Source of the DNA: Cladorrhinum sp. PSN259
Taxonomy: Eukaryota; Ascomycota; Sordariomycetes; Sordariales; Podosporaceae
NCBI GenBank assembly: GCA_033725935.1
Contig: MU867105.1
Coordinates: 246,184-310,183 of the forward strand
DNA length: 64,000 nucleotides
Reading direction: 5' to 3'
Positions 1-11,806 of this stretch are shown in pieces (the stretch's first letter is position 1; each line of letters opens with the position of its first letter). Position numbers and translations under genes: made by a program. The notes under the pieces were generated by a model. That model was not told the DNA's origin. It saw nothing but the letters and a program-made list of their open reading frames with translations, and made no database searches.

Positions 1-2014
1 ACAAGCTTCAGGCAAGGGGATGGCTCTGGCAAACTCCGTCGACGATAAAAGCAGAACACGCATTTCCAGTTGTTGTTCAAAACGTGGCTTACCAGCACAC
101 CCACCTGCAGCTCAAGGCCCCAAAAATCCCATGGCCTGATATCAGCGGGCTCAGGTTCAGCCAGTGGCCGCTTGGCTTCGTGTGAAGCGCTGGCCATTCA
201 TCCAGCCAGCATCAAAATCCCTCATGCATGTTGCACGTACACAACCAACCTCCTTTCCTTTTTGGGCGTGGACCAGAAGGCAAGGAGAAGGAGGTCTGTG
301 TTTCTGCACCAAAGTACCAACTACTTTTCATGGCCACCCACCCTTCAGCTTCTAGGTCGTCAACACCAAAGAACAACCGATTGCTAGCAGAAGTTCGCTC
401 GGTACCTGCAGCCGAAAGCACATACTGTGAATCGTCGACTTGGTATCACGACTGCTTGGCAAGACCCCGAATTCTGGAGAGACCCTAAAAAGAGTCAATA
501 AATCTTGGCTGATCTGGAAACCCAATCCAGATCACCCATACCTCTTAAAGTCACTTTGGCTTTTGGCCGACACGGAGCCGGAAGACGTTCGATACTCTGA
601 CTGCCGTCATAACACGTCTCTTCGATGACGCGACAGGTGGAATAGAGACATTTGACGCAGGGTGATAGGATTGGCGGCGTTTTATTGAACGCCGGCATTG
701 TAGTTAAGCACCCTTTTCCAGTGTTTGTTGTTATTCCCGGATGCCGTCTTTTCCGAACCCAGGACCGGAAAGGGGGTTTCCTTTCCCAATGACGCCCAGA
801 TGGATGCATGCTGCACTGGGTAGTGTACTCCACGTCGTGTCTCGGGTTCGGAAGGGCATTCATTTGTCCCCAAAACCCGGTATTGGGGAAATCAGGTTTA
901 TCAACAATCTCATACATAATATGAATTCCATTTCAAACAGCGAGGCAACGGGGGAGAAAGCGAACCGACGAATCGACGAAGTTTCTCCCACGTCTCCTTC
1001 TAGACTTCCAGTGTGACAGTACGTAATCGTGGTAATTCTGGGGACAGGGTAGATAGTTCTGGACCGACAGTGTTGTGTTCAGCCAGCTTGTTACCATTCA
1101 TGTTTCCACTAATGTACGGTTGGATCCTCTCCCTTTTGACCCCCATTCTACCCATGTTTTCCAATCATCCAATTGCCAGCGTCCCCGTCAGCAAACCACA
1201 CAAGCCGCTTTTACCGCTGACGTGCACTTTGCTTTGTGCACAAAAAAGTCATTCGCCGGGGCCCCCGAACTCCGGCTCAAGACGGATACGGGGTTCCTGT
1301 TTACTTGCTCAAAGCCCCACATATCCCCATCACCACCGAAGCCGGATGGAGACCATAAAATGTGGAACTGGGAGTTGGGATAGCGGGTTCCCACCGCCGG
1401 TGCTTCGGCGCTACCGTTCTTCCATTCTGCTGCCGAAATTGCAAGTGTAGTTAATCGGTGCTCATGGGGGGATGTGGTAATTGAGAACAAATTCGATGGA
1501 GAATGTGGGGACGTTAGGTCATCAAGGTGTTTCTCCAGGGTCTTCAATTAGGTAATTTGGAGGGAATAGAGGGCAGCACGTGGGCAGTTAGGTGAGTATC
1601 TGTGTCTTCGATTCGATGATGTTTTAAGTCCTCGATATACGGGGGCAAGTACATGTACGCGGGGTCTTGAATTCGGTGTCAAGCATTTTCCTTTCAAAGG
1701 CAAAACAAGGAAGAGAAGGATAGAAGGGCGGCGTTTCAGACTTTGACAGAGAGCTCTTGAAGTTGTGTTTCTCCCAAATCAGACCCCAGGTCGGTTTTAT
1801 TTTTGGACAATCCACCGGTTATCCTCATGCTTCCCAGCCTGGCTCCAGATAGGGCCACAGGTTAAATTTGGACGCTCTTTCAGTTGACACCATTAGTCTA
1901 ATATCCCCCTTCTTTGGTGGGGGGAGATTTTTAACTTGGGAGAAATCCATTGAAACATGCTCATCCACCAACGTTCCAATCAGCATGTAGACCCAGTCGA
2001 GTAGGTCCTCATTC
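1..2014. other. Intergenic, no gene recognised
   Basis: No reading frame here has recognisable protein character or a plausible spliced continuation. The longest, about 140 codons on the minus strand near 495-917, has no domain and an unstructured composition. The right part is the 3' flank of the hydrolase gene that follows. Confidence 0.5.
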
Positions 2015-3136
2015 TCAGAAGACATCTAACCTCATCATGCGCTCCTCCTCCTTCTCACCCCTTTTCCTAGCACCATTACCGCCAGAAAACCTCAACTCCT
2101 CGTTCCCAACCACACTGTTCAACACGTTCACCCCTCCAAACTCTCCATCCCCTCCAGCCAGCATTATCCCATCAAAGTTATCAACCACAAGCTGGATGCC
2201 ACTGACAAACCCTTGCTCGTCAAATTCGCAATGCCCGCCATTAGGAGTATTATCAACGGTCTGTAAAGCCCCAACCTCCTCCTCGCTCAATCCTTCCTCC
2301 ACCGCCAACTGCTCAAACGCCTTGATAGCGTCAGGAATCGACTGCTGAAGTAGTTGCAGCTCGTCGGTAGTGCTCTGGTAATGTATCCTCGTATTTTTGG
2401 CAGTAAATCCTGTGACATCAACTTGGGGTGGCATGGCGCCGCATAGGAGTAGTACCCCCGTTGTTGTCCCAGCTGAAGTGGAAGTGAATTCGGCAAGGTG
2501 AGTTGGCATGAAGAACCCGCTCAACAGTAAAGCGCCACCCGAGACGCCCGTAAAAAAGACGTTGGACTCGTCGAACGAGACGAGCTGCGGGAGGACGTCC
2601 TTGACGAAGTCTCTTACGAGCTGAGCGTCGTCCACCCCGTCTGCTCTCGTCAAACCGGGGGCCGGACCGGTGCGTTGACCCCAGAGTAGATTTGTGGAAG
2701 GAGCGAGGAGGACTACGCCCAGCAGATTGGATTGGTCGACTGCTTGGTTGGGAAAGTCAAAAAACGATTGCCCGCCGTCGCCGTGGAGGAGGACATTCAC
2801 ACCGAGTTGACCGGCGCTGTTGGGGGCTGAGGAGGCGCCCGTTACGTTCGTGAGCGTCGTGAATTCTGAGGCTGGGGCTGATATTTTGAAGCGGAGGGGA
2901 ACGCCGTTTAGTTGAACGGTTGAGTCTAGGATCTTTGAGGTCCCATCTGTGGCTGTGGAGATTCCCTGAGGGATTTGCGAGGCTTGTTGTTGAGGGGTTT
3001 GTTGAACGCGATTGTTGCCGTTTCTGTTTCGTCCGTTGTTGTTGCGATTTTGGGGGGCCGCGCTGATGGGTGTGAATATTAGAAGGAAGGAAAACAGGAT
3101 GGCGAGGAAAGAGAAGGGCGTGCGGTTGGGAGACAT
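2015..3136 (-). CDS. Secreted alpha/beta-hydrolase-like protein
   Basis: Single-exon gene of 373 residues. I start at the ATG at 3136; an in-frame GTG ten codons upstream is not a credible fungal start. The N-terminus is a typical signal peptide: polar MSPNRTP, a hydrophobic core and an SAA cleavage region. A short Asn/Arg/Gln-rich low-complexity linker follows. The body looks like an esterase or depolymerase-type alpha/beta hydrolase: a conserved LLHGDGGQSFFDF strand-loop (oxyanion region), then TGVSGGALL as the nucleophile elbow (G-x-S-G-G), and a late GGHCEFD segment that could supply the catalytic His. The C-terminus ends in a Lys/Arg/Glu-rich tail. The substrate cannot be deduced. Many fungi encode related secreted proteins of unknown substrate. 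Confidence 0.75.
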   Translation of the reverse strand: MSPNRTPFSFLAILFSFLLIFTPISAAPQNRNNNGRNRNGNNRVQQTPQQQASQIPQGISTATDGTSKILDSTVQLNGVPLRFKISAPASEFTTLTNVTGASSAPNSAGQLGVNVLLHGDGGQSFFDFPNQAVDQSNLLGVVLLAPSTNLLWGQRTGPAPGLTRADGVDDAQLVRDFVKDVLPQLVSFDESNVFFTGVSGGALLLSGFFMPTHLAEFTSTSAGTTTGVLLLCGAMPPQVDVTGFTAKNTRIHYQSTTDELQLLQQSIPDAIKAFEQLAVEEGLSEEEVGALQTVDNTPNGGHCEFDEQGFVSGIQLVVDNFDGIMLAGGDGEFGGVNVLNSVVGNEELRFSGGNGARKRGEKEEERMMRLDVF

Positions 3137-3990
3137 GTTTGAAGAGAATGTATTAAAGGGGGGCACAGCCCGGAGAAAGTAAACAAAAAGGGGGGGTTCA
3201 AGAATGGGATTGTGCTTGGAAGTCCAGTTCCAAGTTTTGCAATGTGAAGAGTAGAAAAAGAAGGGAAGGAATGGAAAGAAACAAAGGTCGAGAAAAGAGA
3301 CAGACTTTTGGTAGATCCCCCCGTAACATCAAAACCCGGGTAGGGTGGAAGAATGCTACACGCCATGATCTTCACGATCTTTGGGTACAGGGCAACTCTT
3401 GCCGACATTGATGAAAGAAGCTTCTCAGACATATCGTGTAAGAGCATGGATGCGTTTAGCTTACTTCTCTTGGTGGAGTTGTTTTGGGTTCCTTTGGCGA
3501 GGGGGAAGAAAAGGGTTGAGGTCGGTGCAGAGCGTTTCATGTATGCACTAACAGGGGGCAGTATTGTGTTGTATGACAGTGCGTTAAAAGGGCTCTTCAA
3601 TGGGCTTACTATGGTATTTGCTTTTTATTCTTTTTATGTTCTCTCTTTTTGAGAAGAGTTATTGGAGCGAACTCCAATATGACATGATCTGGAAATTGCT
3701 TGCAATAGAGAACCTAGCAGAAGCTTCCTTTCTCTGACGTCCGTCACACCTCCGGTAGAGTTACTCGCAAGTCTAAAAGGAGAAGATGTGGCTTATTCAG
3801 GAATATATACGCGATTCACAATAGCGAGAGGCCAGTAGTCTTGTCTGTCAGTATTCCTGATGCAGGTACTATCTCCTTCTCGGCAGCTCTCATAAGTGGC
3901 TGATCATCATCAACACCATGATCATCATCTAGATTTCCTGGTGCATAAGATATAGTTGGTCACTTTAAATTCAGCACAGTATTCATCCAA
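3137..3990. other. Intergenic: hydrolase promoter and 3' flank of a Cys-rich ORF
   Basis: This holds the 5' region of the minus-strand hydrolase gene. Its first 200 bases are purine-rich on the plus strand, that is a pyrimidine-rich leader on the transcribed strand. I see no further gene. Confidence 0.4.
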
Positions 3991-4433
3991 CTAATTCTGC
4001 CGCTGATGACTACACTCTTTGCAATTCTCAAGCCATCTGCCCTTATAAAAATCCTCGCAAGGCTTGCAGAATCTGACCAGCGAGTGTTTTGGTCTCAGTC
4101 CTTTGCATCGCGAGCAATCCAGCTTCGTATTTGAATAGTAGATATCATGACCATGAGTTGCTTGAAATCTGTGCAAAGCTTACACCACCCTGTTCGTTTT
4201 CTCTGTTCATGACAGAGTTTGGCAAGATTCGTTCGGCAATTGTCACAGCTTGGTAGATTCCGTTTGTTACGTTTGGAGGCACATTCAAGGCAGTAGAAAC
4301 GGGCCTGCTGGCAACCGCTGCATATGCACAACCCCCAGCACGGATAGAGCCCGCCATCCGGCTTTAAGAGCGAGCCCTTTTGTAATGAACGACGGCATTG
4401 TGAACAAGAGCTGTATGACCAGAGAAAGCACAT
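3991..4433 (-). pseudogene. Cys-rich, zinc-finger-like ORF split by a frame change
   Basis: Two overlapping minus-strand frames together encode a Cys-x2-Cys-rich polypeptide. Frame one (from 4433) has pairs such as CSQC, CSGC, CLEC, CDNC and CKLC. Just after CKLCTDFKQ it loses this pattern, while the neighbouring frame takes over near 4165 with CSRC, CKPC and CKEC before a stop at 3991. The cysteine spacing continues across the frame switch, so this was probably one gene for a protein with several treble-clef or zinc-ribbon-like modules. No GT-AG intron with good sites restores the frame, so a frameshift mutation, a sequencing error or a decayed gene is likelier. Upstream of 4433 another frame (DELECAFSGH) may be a further shifted segment. 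Family not recognised. Confidence 0.4.
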
Positions 4434-4698
4434 TCAAGTTCATCTTCGTTGAAGTAGTTGGAAGTTCCGCATGGGAATCTGGAGCTACCGGTGATTAAAT
4501 ATCTTCCTACCCAGATGAAAATGGTTGCCAAAATGTTTTCTAAAGGGCATAATAGTTATCTCATTTCACGTCAGAACACACATCTCATCTCTTGTTTGAT
4601 ATGCCCACACGCCTTAGCGCAGAAGAAAGATGGCTGCTGATACCTCCCGTGATCAACTCTAAAAGCAAACAGGCAATATGATCTTCTCCACCACTATC

Positions 4699-6476
4699 TT
4701 AGCAAACCGACCTATGGATACCCTCCTCCATTCTCTTGCCAACTCCAGGCTGCTTATTTTGCTGCTTTCCCTTCTCATCAACCAGCCTTCTCCGCTGCTT
4801 CTGCTTGTGCATAATGGTCAAGTCTATCTCATCATGATCCATCATGGTCTGCGTCACCTGGACAATATCCGTGACCAGTCTTTCCAGCAGATCAAAGCTC
4901 ATGCTCTCGCGGACAACGACCCGAAGAATTTCAGTCTGCTGCTCGTTTGGCGGGAGGGCATAGTTGGGAATGATCCACCCTCTGGCTCTCGCGAGAACAG
5001 ACACCCACTCCTGCTTGATGTGGGGATATTGCTTCTTGAACTCGTCTGTGAAGCGAAATGAGACAACAGGCAAGCCCGCAACGTAGTTGGCGGATGTGTC
5101 TTCCTCGTTGTTGCCCGTGACCTTCTGGGCAGCCGCAGATGCTGTCTCCTTGATCTTCTCAGCCGCGCCATTGCCGCCCTCGGGCTGATCAGAGACCGGA
5201 CGATGAATATCGCTCACACAGGTGTACCACCCAGTTGCCTCGAGACTCCTGGACAAAACTCTGGCATTGGCCAAGCAATTCTCCATAATCTCTCTGTATC
5301 CATTGAAACCCAAGTGTATCAGGTTATAATACTGAACAATAGTCTGCGCACCAGGTCTCGAAAAGTTCAGTGTGTACGACTGCTCGGTTCCACCGAGGTA
5401 ATGCAGCTCGAAGATCAAGTCCTTGGGAAGCATGCTCTCATCCCTAAAGACAATCCAACCAACGCCGGCAGTTACAAGTCCGTACTTGTGTCCTGAAGCG
5501 TTGATCGACTTGACGCGAGGCAGCTCGAAGTTCCTATGTTCTCTGCATCAGCACCAAATAGCCCCCTTGCCACGTGATCATATAAATCAACTCACCATCT
5601 CAACCCTTTTCCAGCCTTAGCATGCGTAAACGGTGCCACAAACCCGCCACTGGCGGCATCAACATGAATCGGCACATCCCATCCCCTCTCTTTCTCAATC
5701 TCATCCAGAATATTGGATACCTCCTCCACAGGCTCGTAGTGCCCCGTATACGTGCTCCCCAGAATAACAAATACACCAATCGTGTTCTCATCCACATTCT
5801 CCTTCACCTTATTCACGTCCAGCCTGTATTTGCTCTCCTTGGAGACAGGCAAGATCCTCGCCTCAACCTCAAAGTACCTCGCAAACTTCTCCAATGCAAC
5901 TTGAGCATTGGCGCCCATGATGATATTCGGCTTGAGAGTGTCTTTGCCTTCCTTCCGTCTCTTCTCCTGCCATCTTCTCTTCATGGCAAGCCCACCGAGA
6001 TGAATGGCCTCAGAGCTTCCGACGGTAGGAGCACCAATCGCCTTCTCATTGGGCTGGACACCCCAAAGATTGGCGAGAATGGAAACGCATCGGTCCGACA
6101 TGGAGAGCATGGCGGGGTACTCATCATTATCTGCCAGATTCTTGGCAAGGTTGTCGACCATGAGTTTCGTAGCGTTGTCGTCCGCGTAGGTATTGACGAA
6201 GCTGGCGAGGTTAAGATTAGGGCGACCATCCAGGTCCAGCTCGTCCTTGATCATGGCGTAGACGGTATCGCTGGGGCACCCATCATCGGGAAGGTTGTAT
6301 TTGGGGATGTCGGCCTGTGATGTGTACCTGGACGAGTATACAGTCAAGTGGCCGTCTGCCCCCTTGCCGGCTTTATCGCGTCCGCCTGATCCATTGGATG
6401 AACTGGGTGGCTGGACGCGAAGATCTTGGAGGTGGTGGATGATATCCTCCGGGTTGACGTGCTTTGACAGCGACAT
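4699..6476 (-). CDS. gad: Glutamate decarboxylase
   Basis: PLP-dependent enzyme that converts L-glutamate to GABA and CO2 in the cytosol, the entry step of the GABA shunt. Two exons: 6476-5596 and 5533-4699, with a 62-nt GT-AG intron; 571 residues. The splice restores LRWNFELPRVKSINASGHKY, the conserved block with the Schiff-base lysine (about Lys310 in SGHKYG). Upstream motifs fit group II decarboxylases: PTVGSSEAIHLGGLAMKRRW (cofactor phosphate region) and HVDAASGGFVAPF (the Asp that contacts the pyridine nitrogen). An Ala/Glu/Thr-rich insert (EKIKETASAAAQ) interrupts the C-terminal domain. The C-terminus is a basic, Gln-rich tail (KQKQRRRLVDEKGKQQNK) longer than in bacterial GadB; fungal orthologues are often extended here. 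Calmodulin binding, as in plants, is not demonstrable. Confidence 0.93.
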
Positions 6477-7002
6477 GTTTTTAAATTTCCAGACGGTTTA
6501 TTGACCGAATCAGGAAGGTGGGGCGGAAGTTTTCTGGTGTAAGTGTTTTGGGTGGTGTGGGGTAAGCTGGTCAGAGGAATGGGAAGCTCGCACAGGTTCG
6601 CGAATCTTGTATACTTGGTATTCCAAACTCTGTTGAAGAAAGATTCCAAGATAGAACAGAAGAGAAAACAATTGCCCGTCAAGCTCTTGGCACTTTTTAC
6701 TGGTGTTATATACCCCCTTTTTACGGTGAAATATTGGGGTCATCCGTGGCCAAAGAAAGGCCGCCGTCCATAATCATGACGACATGATTTTAGCGGAGAT
6801 CCCTTGAAAGCTTGACCTTTCCTTGGCAGTTCATCAACCCGGCGGGTCAGAGTCAAAGAATGTTAGTAATGAAAAGCACCAAAGCCGCGAGGATGCGGTA
6901 TTATTTGTCACTCATGTAGATCTCTTATTGTAACTTTCAAATGGCTTTGATCAATACCATATAAAAACCTAAGAAAAAACCTTGCTTTGTCCATGACCCC
7001 CA
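6477..7002. other. gad 5' flank
   Basis: Upstream region of the decarboxylase and 3' flank of the acyl-CoA ligase-like gene, both minus strand. No ORF of interest. Confidence 0.4.
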
Positions 7003-8926
7003 TCAGATCTTTGCGCCCTTCGCCCTTCTGGCCTCCCTCTCCCTGTCACGAAGCAGGCGTCTTAAAATCTTGCCGCTAGGACTCTTCGGAATGGCATCGA
7101 TAAACTCGATTCCACCCTTGAGCCACTTATAGTGAGCCTTGTGATCCTGGACATGCCTAATGATTTCGGCTGCCATTTCCTCATCCTTCCGCGAAGCCAT
7201 GGATGCCGGTGTAACGACGAAGGCCTTGGGAACCTCACCATCCCGATCGTCAGGAACCGCAATGACGGCGACATCATCAACGGCTGGGTGAGCAAGTAAG
7301 TGGGCTTCCAGCTCTGCGGGAGCCACTTGATGACCCTTAACCTTGATAAGTTCCTTCAGGCGATCCACAATGGTGATGTGCTCATAACCACTGGGTGCCT
7401 TGGTTACAATGACCTCGTCGCCAGTCTTGAGCCATCTGCCATCCTCATCCCAAATGTAGGCCTCGTCTGTGGCCTTCTCGTTGTTCAAGTAGCCCAAAGT
7501 CACCGATGGAGATTGCACAAGAAGTTCTCCCGGCTTCCCATACTCAGTAATCTCCTTTCCATCCTGATCAATGATCTTGGCTCTTGCTCCCGGCACCAGA
7601 GAGCCCGAGGTTCCCGGGCAAATATCATGCTCGCTCGTCGTGCAGACCACCGTCGCGGTTTCGGTCAAACCTGCATCAAGATTAATAAGCTTAGTTGCTA
7701 TATTCCGGAATAAAACTCGAGGAGGTACATGTACATACCATAGCCTTGGCCAATGTGCCAGTTAGGATAGAGCTTGAGCAGCTCCTCAGCGGTTTCTTTG
7801 CCTAGAGGGGCAGCTCCAGTGAAGAGTAGCTTGACACTGCTCAAGTCGTACTTCTTCATCACATCTCTGCTGCTCAACATGCGAACAACAATTGGTGGCA
7901 CAACTGGCAGATGATTAACCTTGAATCTCTCAATGGCCTGCAAGTATTCGGTAAGATCAAACTTTGGCAGAACGATTACTCCATCACCTCGCCAAATAGC
8001 GCAGTGAGCAACGACGACAAGACCGTAGATATGAGAGAATGGTAGCAAGCCCATTGCAATTCGTGTTTCAACACCAAAGTGTTTCCTTGACGGCTGCTCA
8101 AAAATGCAAAATTGCATAGTGTTTGCAATAACATTCCTGTGCGAGATCATGACTGCTTTCTGCTAAATATTAGGGAGACTGTCTCGGAATAAGCGCAAGG
8201 TATGGTAGACTTACAGGCAAGCCAGAAGTGCCACTGGAGTAGCACAAAAAGGCCACTTGACGTGCACCTTGCCCCTTTACCCATCTCAGGGGCTCAAGCT
8301 CGGGCACCGAATGGCCCAACTCCACCAAATCATCAACTGTCTTGTATTGAACCTTTTTTGAGTGGTGAGGCATGTCCATAATGAAGACTTTGCCTTCCGG
8401 GATGCCGACTGCCTTTGCGGCTTTGAGAGCCGTCTCCAAGACTGGCAGACAAGTAAACAGCGCCTTTGCTCCCGACGAGCGCAGCTGGTGCTCAAGTTCA
8501 CTGGCTGAGTATGCGACATTAGCAGGAGTGGCAATGCCCGACAACCTGTGGATGGCATTGGCAATTGACACATAGTCAATAGTGTTGAACGAGAATATCC
8601 CGACAACCTTATCCCACGGGGAGTCAACATTTGGCTCCCAGCCCATTATCTTGGCCAGAGCCTTTGCGATGAGGTCGGAGCGCTTGTTTGCTTCATCCAC
8701 GGTATAAGTCTTGCCTGTGAGACCACATGTGAAAGGGTTGTGACTCTTTGCGATTGGATAACGGCCGTAGATCTCGTTCCTCATGAACTCGCCGATGGTG
8801 ACTGAGTCAGGGGGGTCTGTGTAGCCATAGCCGTTAGAGAGCTGAAGCCCACAAACAACGTGATCCGACTATTTAAGACCTACCGAACGGAAGTTTGGGA
8901 ACCCATGGTGGAGGATAGAAAACCAT
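7003..8926 (-). CDS. 4-coumarate-CoA ligase-like acyl-CoA synthetase, peroxisomal
   Basis: ANL-superfamily adenylating enzyme that activates a carboxylic acid through an acyl-AMP to an acyl-CoA. Four exons: 8926-8884, 8816-8215, 8159-7739, 7670-7003 (introns of 67, 55 and 68 nt); 577 residues. The first exon has only 14 full codons (MVFYPPPWVPKLPF) and joins to DPPDSVTIGEFM, the usual fungal 4CL-like start. Motifs: SSGTSGLPK (P-loop-like, about 208-216, spanning the exon 2/3 joint), GQGYGLTET (A5-type motif across the exon 3/4 joint), GYLNNEKATDE, TGDEV, and the C-terminal PKSPSGKILRR with the catalytic lysine. It ends in AKI, a PTS1-like peroxisomal signal. In fungi this family includes phenylacetyl-CoA ligases and medium or aryl acid ligases, so the substrate stays open. 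It neighbours gad on the same strand without visible functional linkage. Confidence 0.9.
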
Positions 8927-11806
8927 CGCAGCAACGGTTTGGATTTAACACGGCCCAGCGAGCCAGCCGGACAGAGGAACTGATGGTCGGCAAGATGCTG
9001 ATGTGAATAATATATACAACCAATCTTCAGGTGAGCACAGATGCAAAACAATAAAAGCAAAGGAAGAGAACAGCTCGATGAGAAATAATGATCTCGTCAA
9101 CTCCGAGAGAAGGACGAGAACCGAGAACAACGCCCGCGGGCGCGCTGCAAAGGAGTTCAAGTTCAAGATTCCCAGCCAACTCCGCCCCCACATTCGACTA
9201 AAGAACGGTAAAGCGGAACGGCTATCGTTTCTTGGCTCGCTTCCCCATGGGAGAAGTGGCTAGCCAAGAGGTCTCCCTGCTGCAGAACCCCGCACTTCTC
9301 CAATTTGTATACTACTTGCTCTAAAATGCAGTCTGCTCGACAGCCATTTGTTCTCCAATCACCGTCATCCCAAAGAACCCCCTTGTAACCTCGGCTATCT
9401 GTTTCTCCAAACTCCAGGTTAGGAATCATCGGAATGCTTCAGGCTAACACTCACGCGACCGAGCCATTGCCGACACGCTCATACCTCACTCCTTGACCTC
9501 TAATTTGGAATTCTGGCTTTGTTCCTGGTGCCTGAGCGGGATTCTGGAGGTCCACACGTCTGTCCGCCATATCAGACTCTTAACGTCATTTTATCGTTCA
9601 TGATCAAACGGTCAACGTCGTCCCATAATATGTTATATAAAATATCAGACGAAAAAAGCCCCACCTGTCGAAATGGATCTGGATATGAATTTGGCATTCT
9701 GGTCATAATTTTCCAAGCTTTGAAGGAGACCGAGCAAAGGATGACTTCAAAGTTCAAAGTTCTCCTATCCCGTCCTATATTTCCTCCTGCACTGACTCGT
9801 CTCATGGAACGGAGCGGCTCTTTGATACTGTGTTATAAAAAGCCTTCACACCGTGTGCAATATGGGGATTGAGTGACTTCAACACAGTGAAATTGACCCT
9901 CTGTTTGTTTCTCAGTATACTTGGCTATAGATGAGATGTGTATAGAGCAGTGTGGTTCTTCTCTTCATTCGATTACAGTGCCCTGAAATACATCACACGG
10001 TCATTGATCAGACCTTGACTGTCGTTCCTTCCTCCTCAACATATCAGCATCCCAATTCTGTGTCGCATGATGCAGTACCAGATATTCCTAGTCCAGATGG
10101 CAAGAACGAAGAACTTTTGGCCGTTTGCTGGGGAAGAGGGTTTTAGACCCTTCTCTTCCACAAGTTGCCAGATTAGAATTGACTGAGAAACTTCAGAGTT
10201 TGAAACTTTGATATTTTTCTCCTCCGTCACGCCACACAGTAATCCCAAGCCACCACCAGGTTTAACAACCAAAAATCCTCCAAGTCCTGTAAGTTCCTCG
10301 TCATCTTCATCACAAATCAGCGCCGAAGGAACCTGCTCACTCAGTACGGAAGCTTACATTAAGTCAGCTCTTGTTAGCACCCCGAATCATCTCAGGCTTT
10401 CCTTGGAGGCACTTCCAGGTAGCTAGATACCCTAGAACCTGTGCTTTCTCAGGGAGCACTTTCGTTATCACTCAAGTAAGTCAAGTGTCTCTTCGATACG
10501 AATTCCAAGTTATCTTTGCCACTGGCTTTTCAGCTTCAGCAGCAGAGGATGAGAGTTCCTCCTCAGCAGCTTAATTTCCTTGTTCCCGGCCTCTCTGATC
10601 TTTATCTCATTCTCATCTCTATTCGGAGAGACCCTCTTTGGGCCAAGTCCAGAATTCTACAGCTGGAGCCGTTCTTTCCCTGATTTAATTTACGATCTCG
10701 AGCTTCCAGAGTTCGGACGAGAGTTATCAGACTGCCCTTCCCAGAGGGCTTTAACCCAGAAGTTTTTTCGCGTTTTTGCAGTAGTTTAAATATCTGCCTT
10801 GGAGTATTTTCCTATCCCTCTCACTTCTCTCGCAATTCGCTGCTTCATTCTCAGGCGATCCTCTCACCCCAACTCTCTTCTCTTCACGCCACTCTTATCT
10901 CTTTTCATTCCTTCCTTGTTCCACAATTCTCTCTCTTGAGTGAGGGGCGAGATCCCGAAACGCTGCCCCAATTCCTTTTCTTCTATAACGCAAGTTCTTC
11001 CCTCTTCCTATCAAAGTTCAGTCACCATACCTTAAAGATTGGGCCGTTCGAGTTCTCTCCGAAAGCTTTCAAGGAGCACTTTCAATCTCTTACCATCATC
11101 ACCGACGTCTTTTTTTTGGAGAAGCAATCGGTCATGCTAACTGATTAATCAATAACAGTCTTCCAGTCTACCATCAAGCCGACGAGGTCGCTCAAACACC
11201 GACCTAGAAGCAACAGAAAGCAATGATACTTCAACATACATCATATTGATTACTCTTCCTTCCTGCTATAGAATCACGAGTGGTTTGCGGCGCCCGATAT
11301 CTGTTATGAAGGTAAGATTTTCTGGCTTCTCTACTCTGTCCACCTTGCCAGCTGCAGCAGCTGCAGCGATTTCTCTTTGCTTTCTCTCGGCTCTTTTTTC
11401 TCTCTTATTCAGAACTACCGAGTGAGAATCTGGCTTTGAAATCTAGCACCTTCAAGTGGTAGGTGCTATGCTGCTGTTTTGAAAAAAATTATGGTTGTCT
11501 CTGTCAAGTTGGGCTGAAGTTGGCCAGGGTCCAGCCTGTACGATGACCCAGTTCATTGAAGCCTTACCCCTATCTTCCGTTTACTGGAGGTCACTCTGGG
11601 TCGGCGGGGCGACAACCTCACACGGCGGAGCCACAAGCCTCCAGGCTTCACTTAACACCCATTCAATATCATCTAACACTTCCAAGATGGCAAAAGTCTT
11701 CTCAGCTTTCATGGGACAATCTTACTAACATGGTCCAGCAAGTTCAGCCAGCAGTATTATTCGAAAACATCTGCAATAACTTCCAATCGTTCACAGCAGC
11801 TTCACG
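8927..11806. other. Long intergenic and leader region
   Basis: About 2.9 kb between divergent genes, with no credible protein. The right half (about 10,580-11,480) is strongly pyrimidine-rich on the plus strand with CT tracts, typical of a long promoter and 5' leader in filamentous ascomycetes. Possible leader introns near 11,300-11,400 cannot be resolved without cDNA. Confidence 0.45.

Noticed and set aside
495..917. 140-codon minus-strand ORF
   Set aside because: No recognisable family; protein composition looks random.
9003..9263. Short ORFs between the ligase and oxygenase genes
   Set aside because: No domain, no conserved start context; probably promoter sequence.
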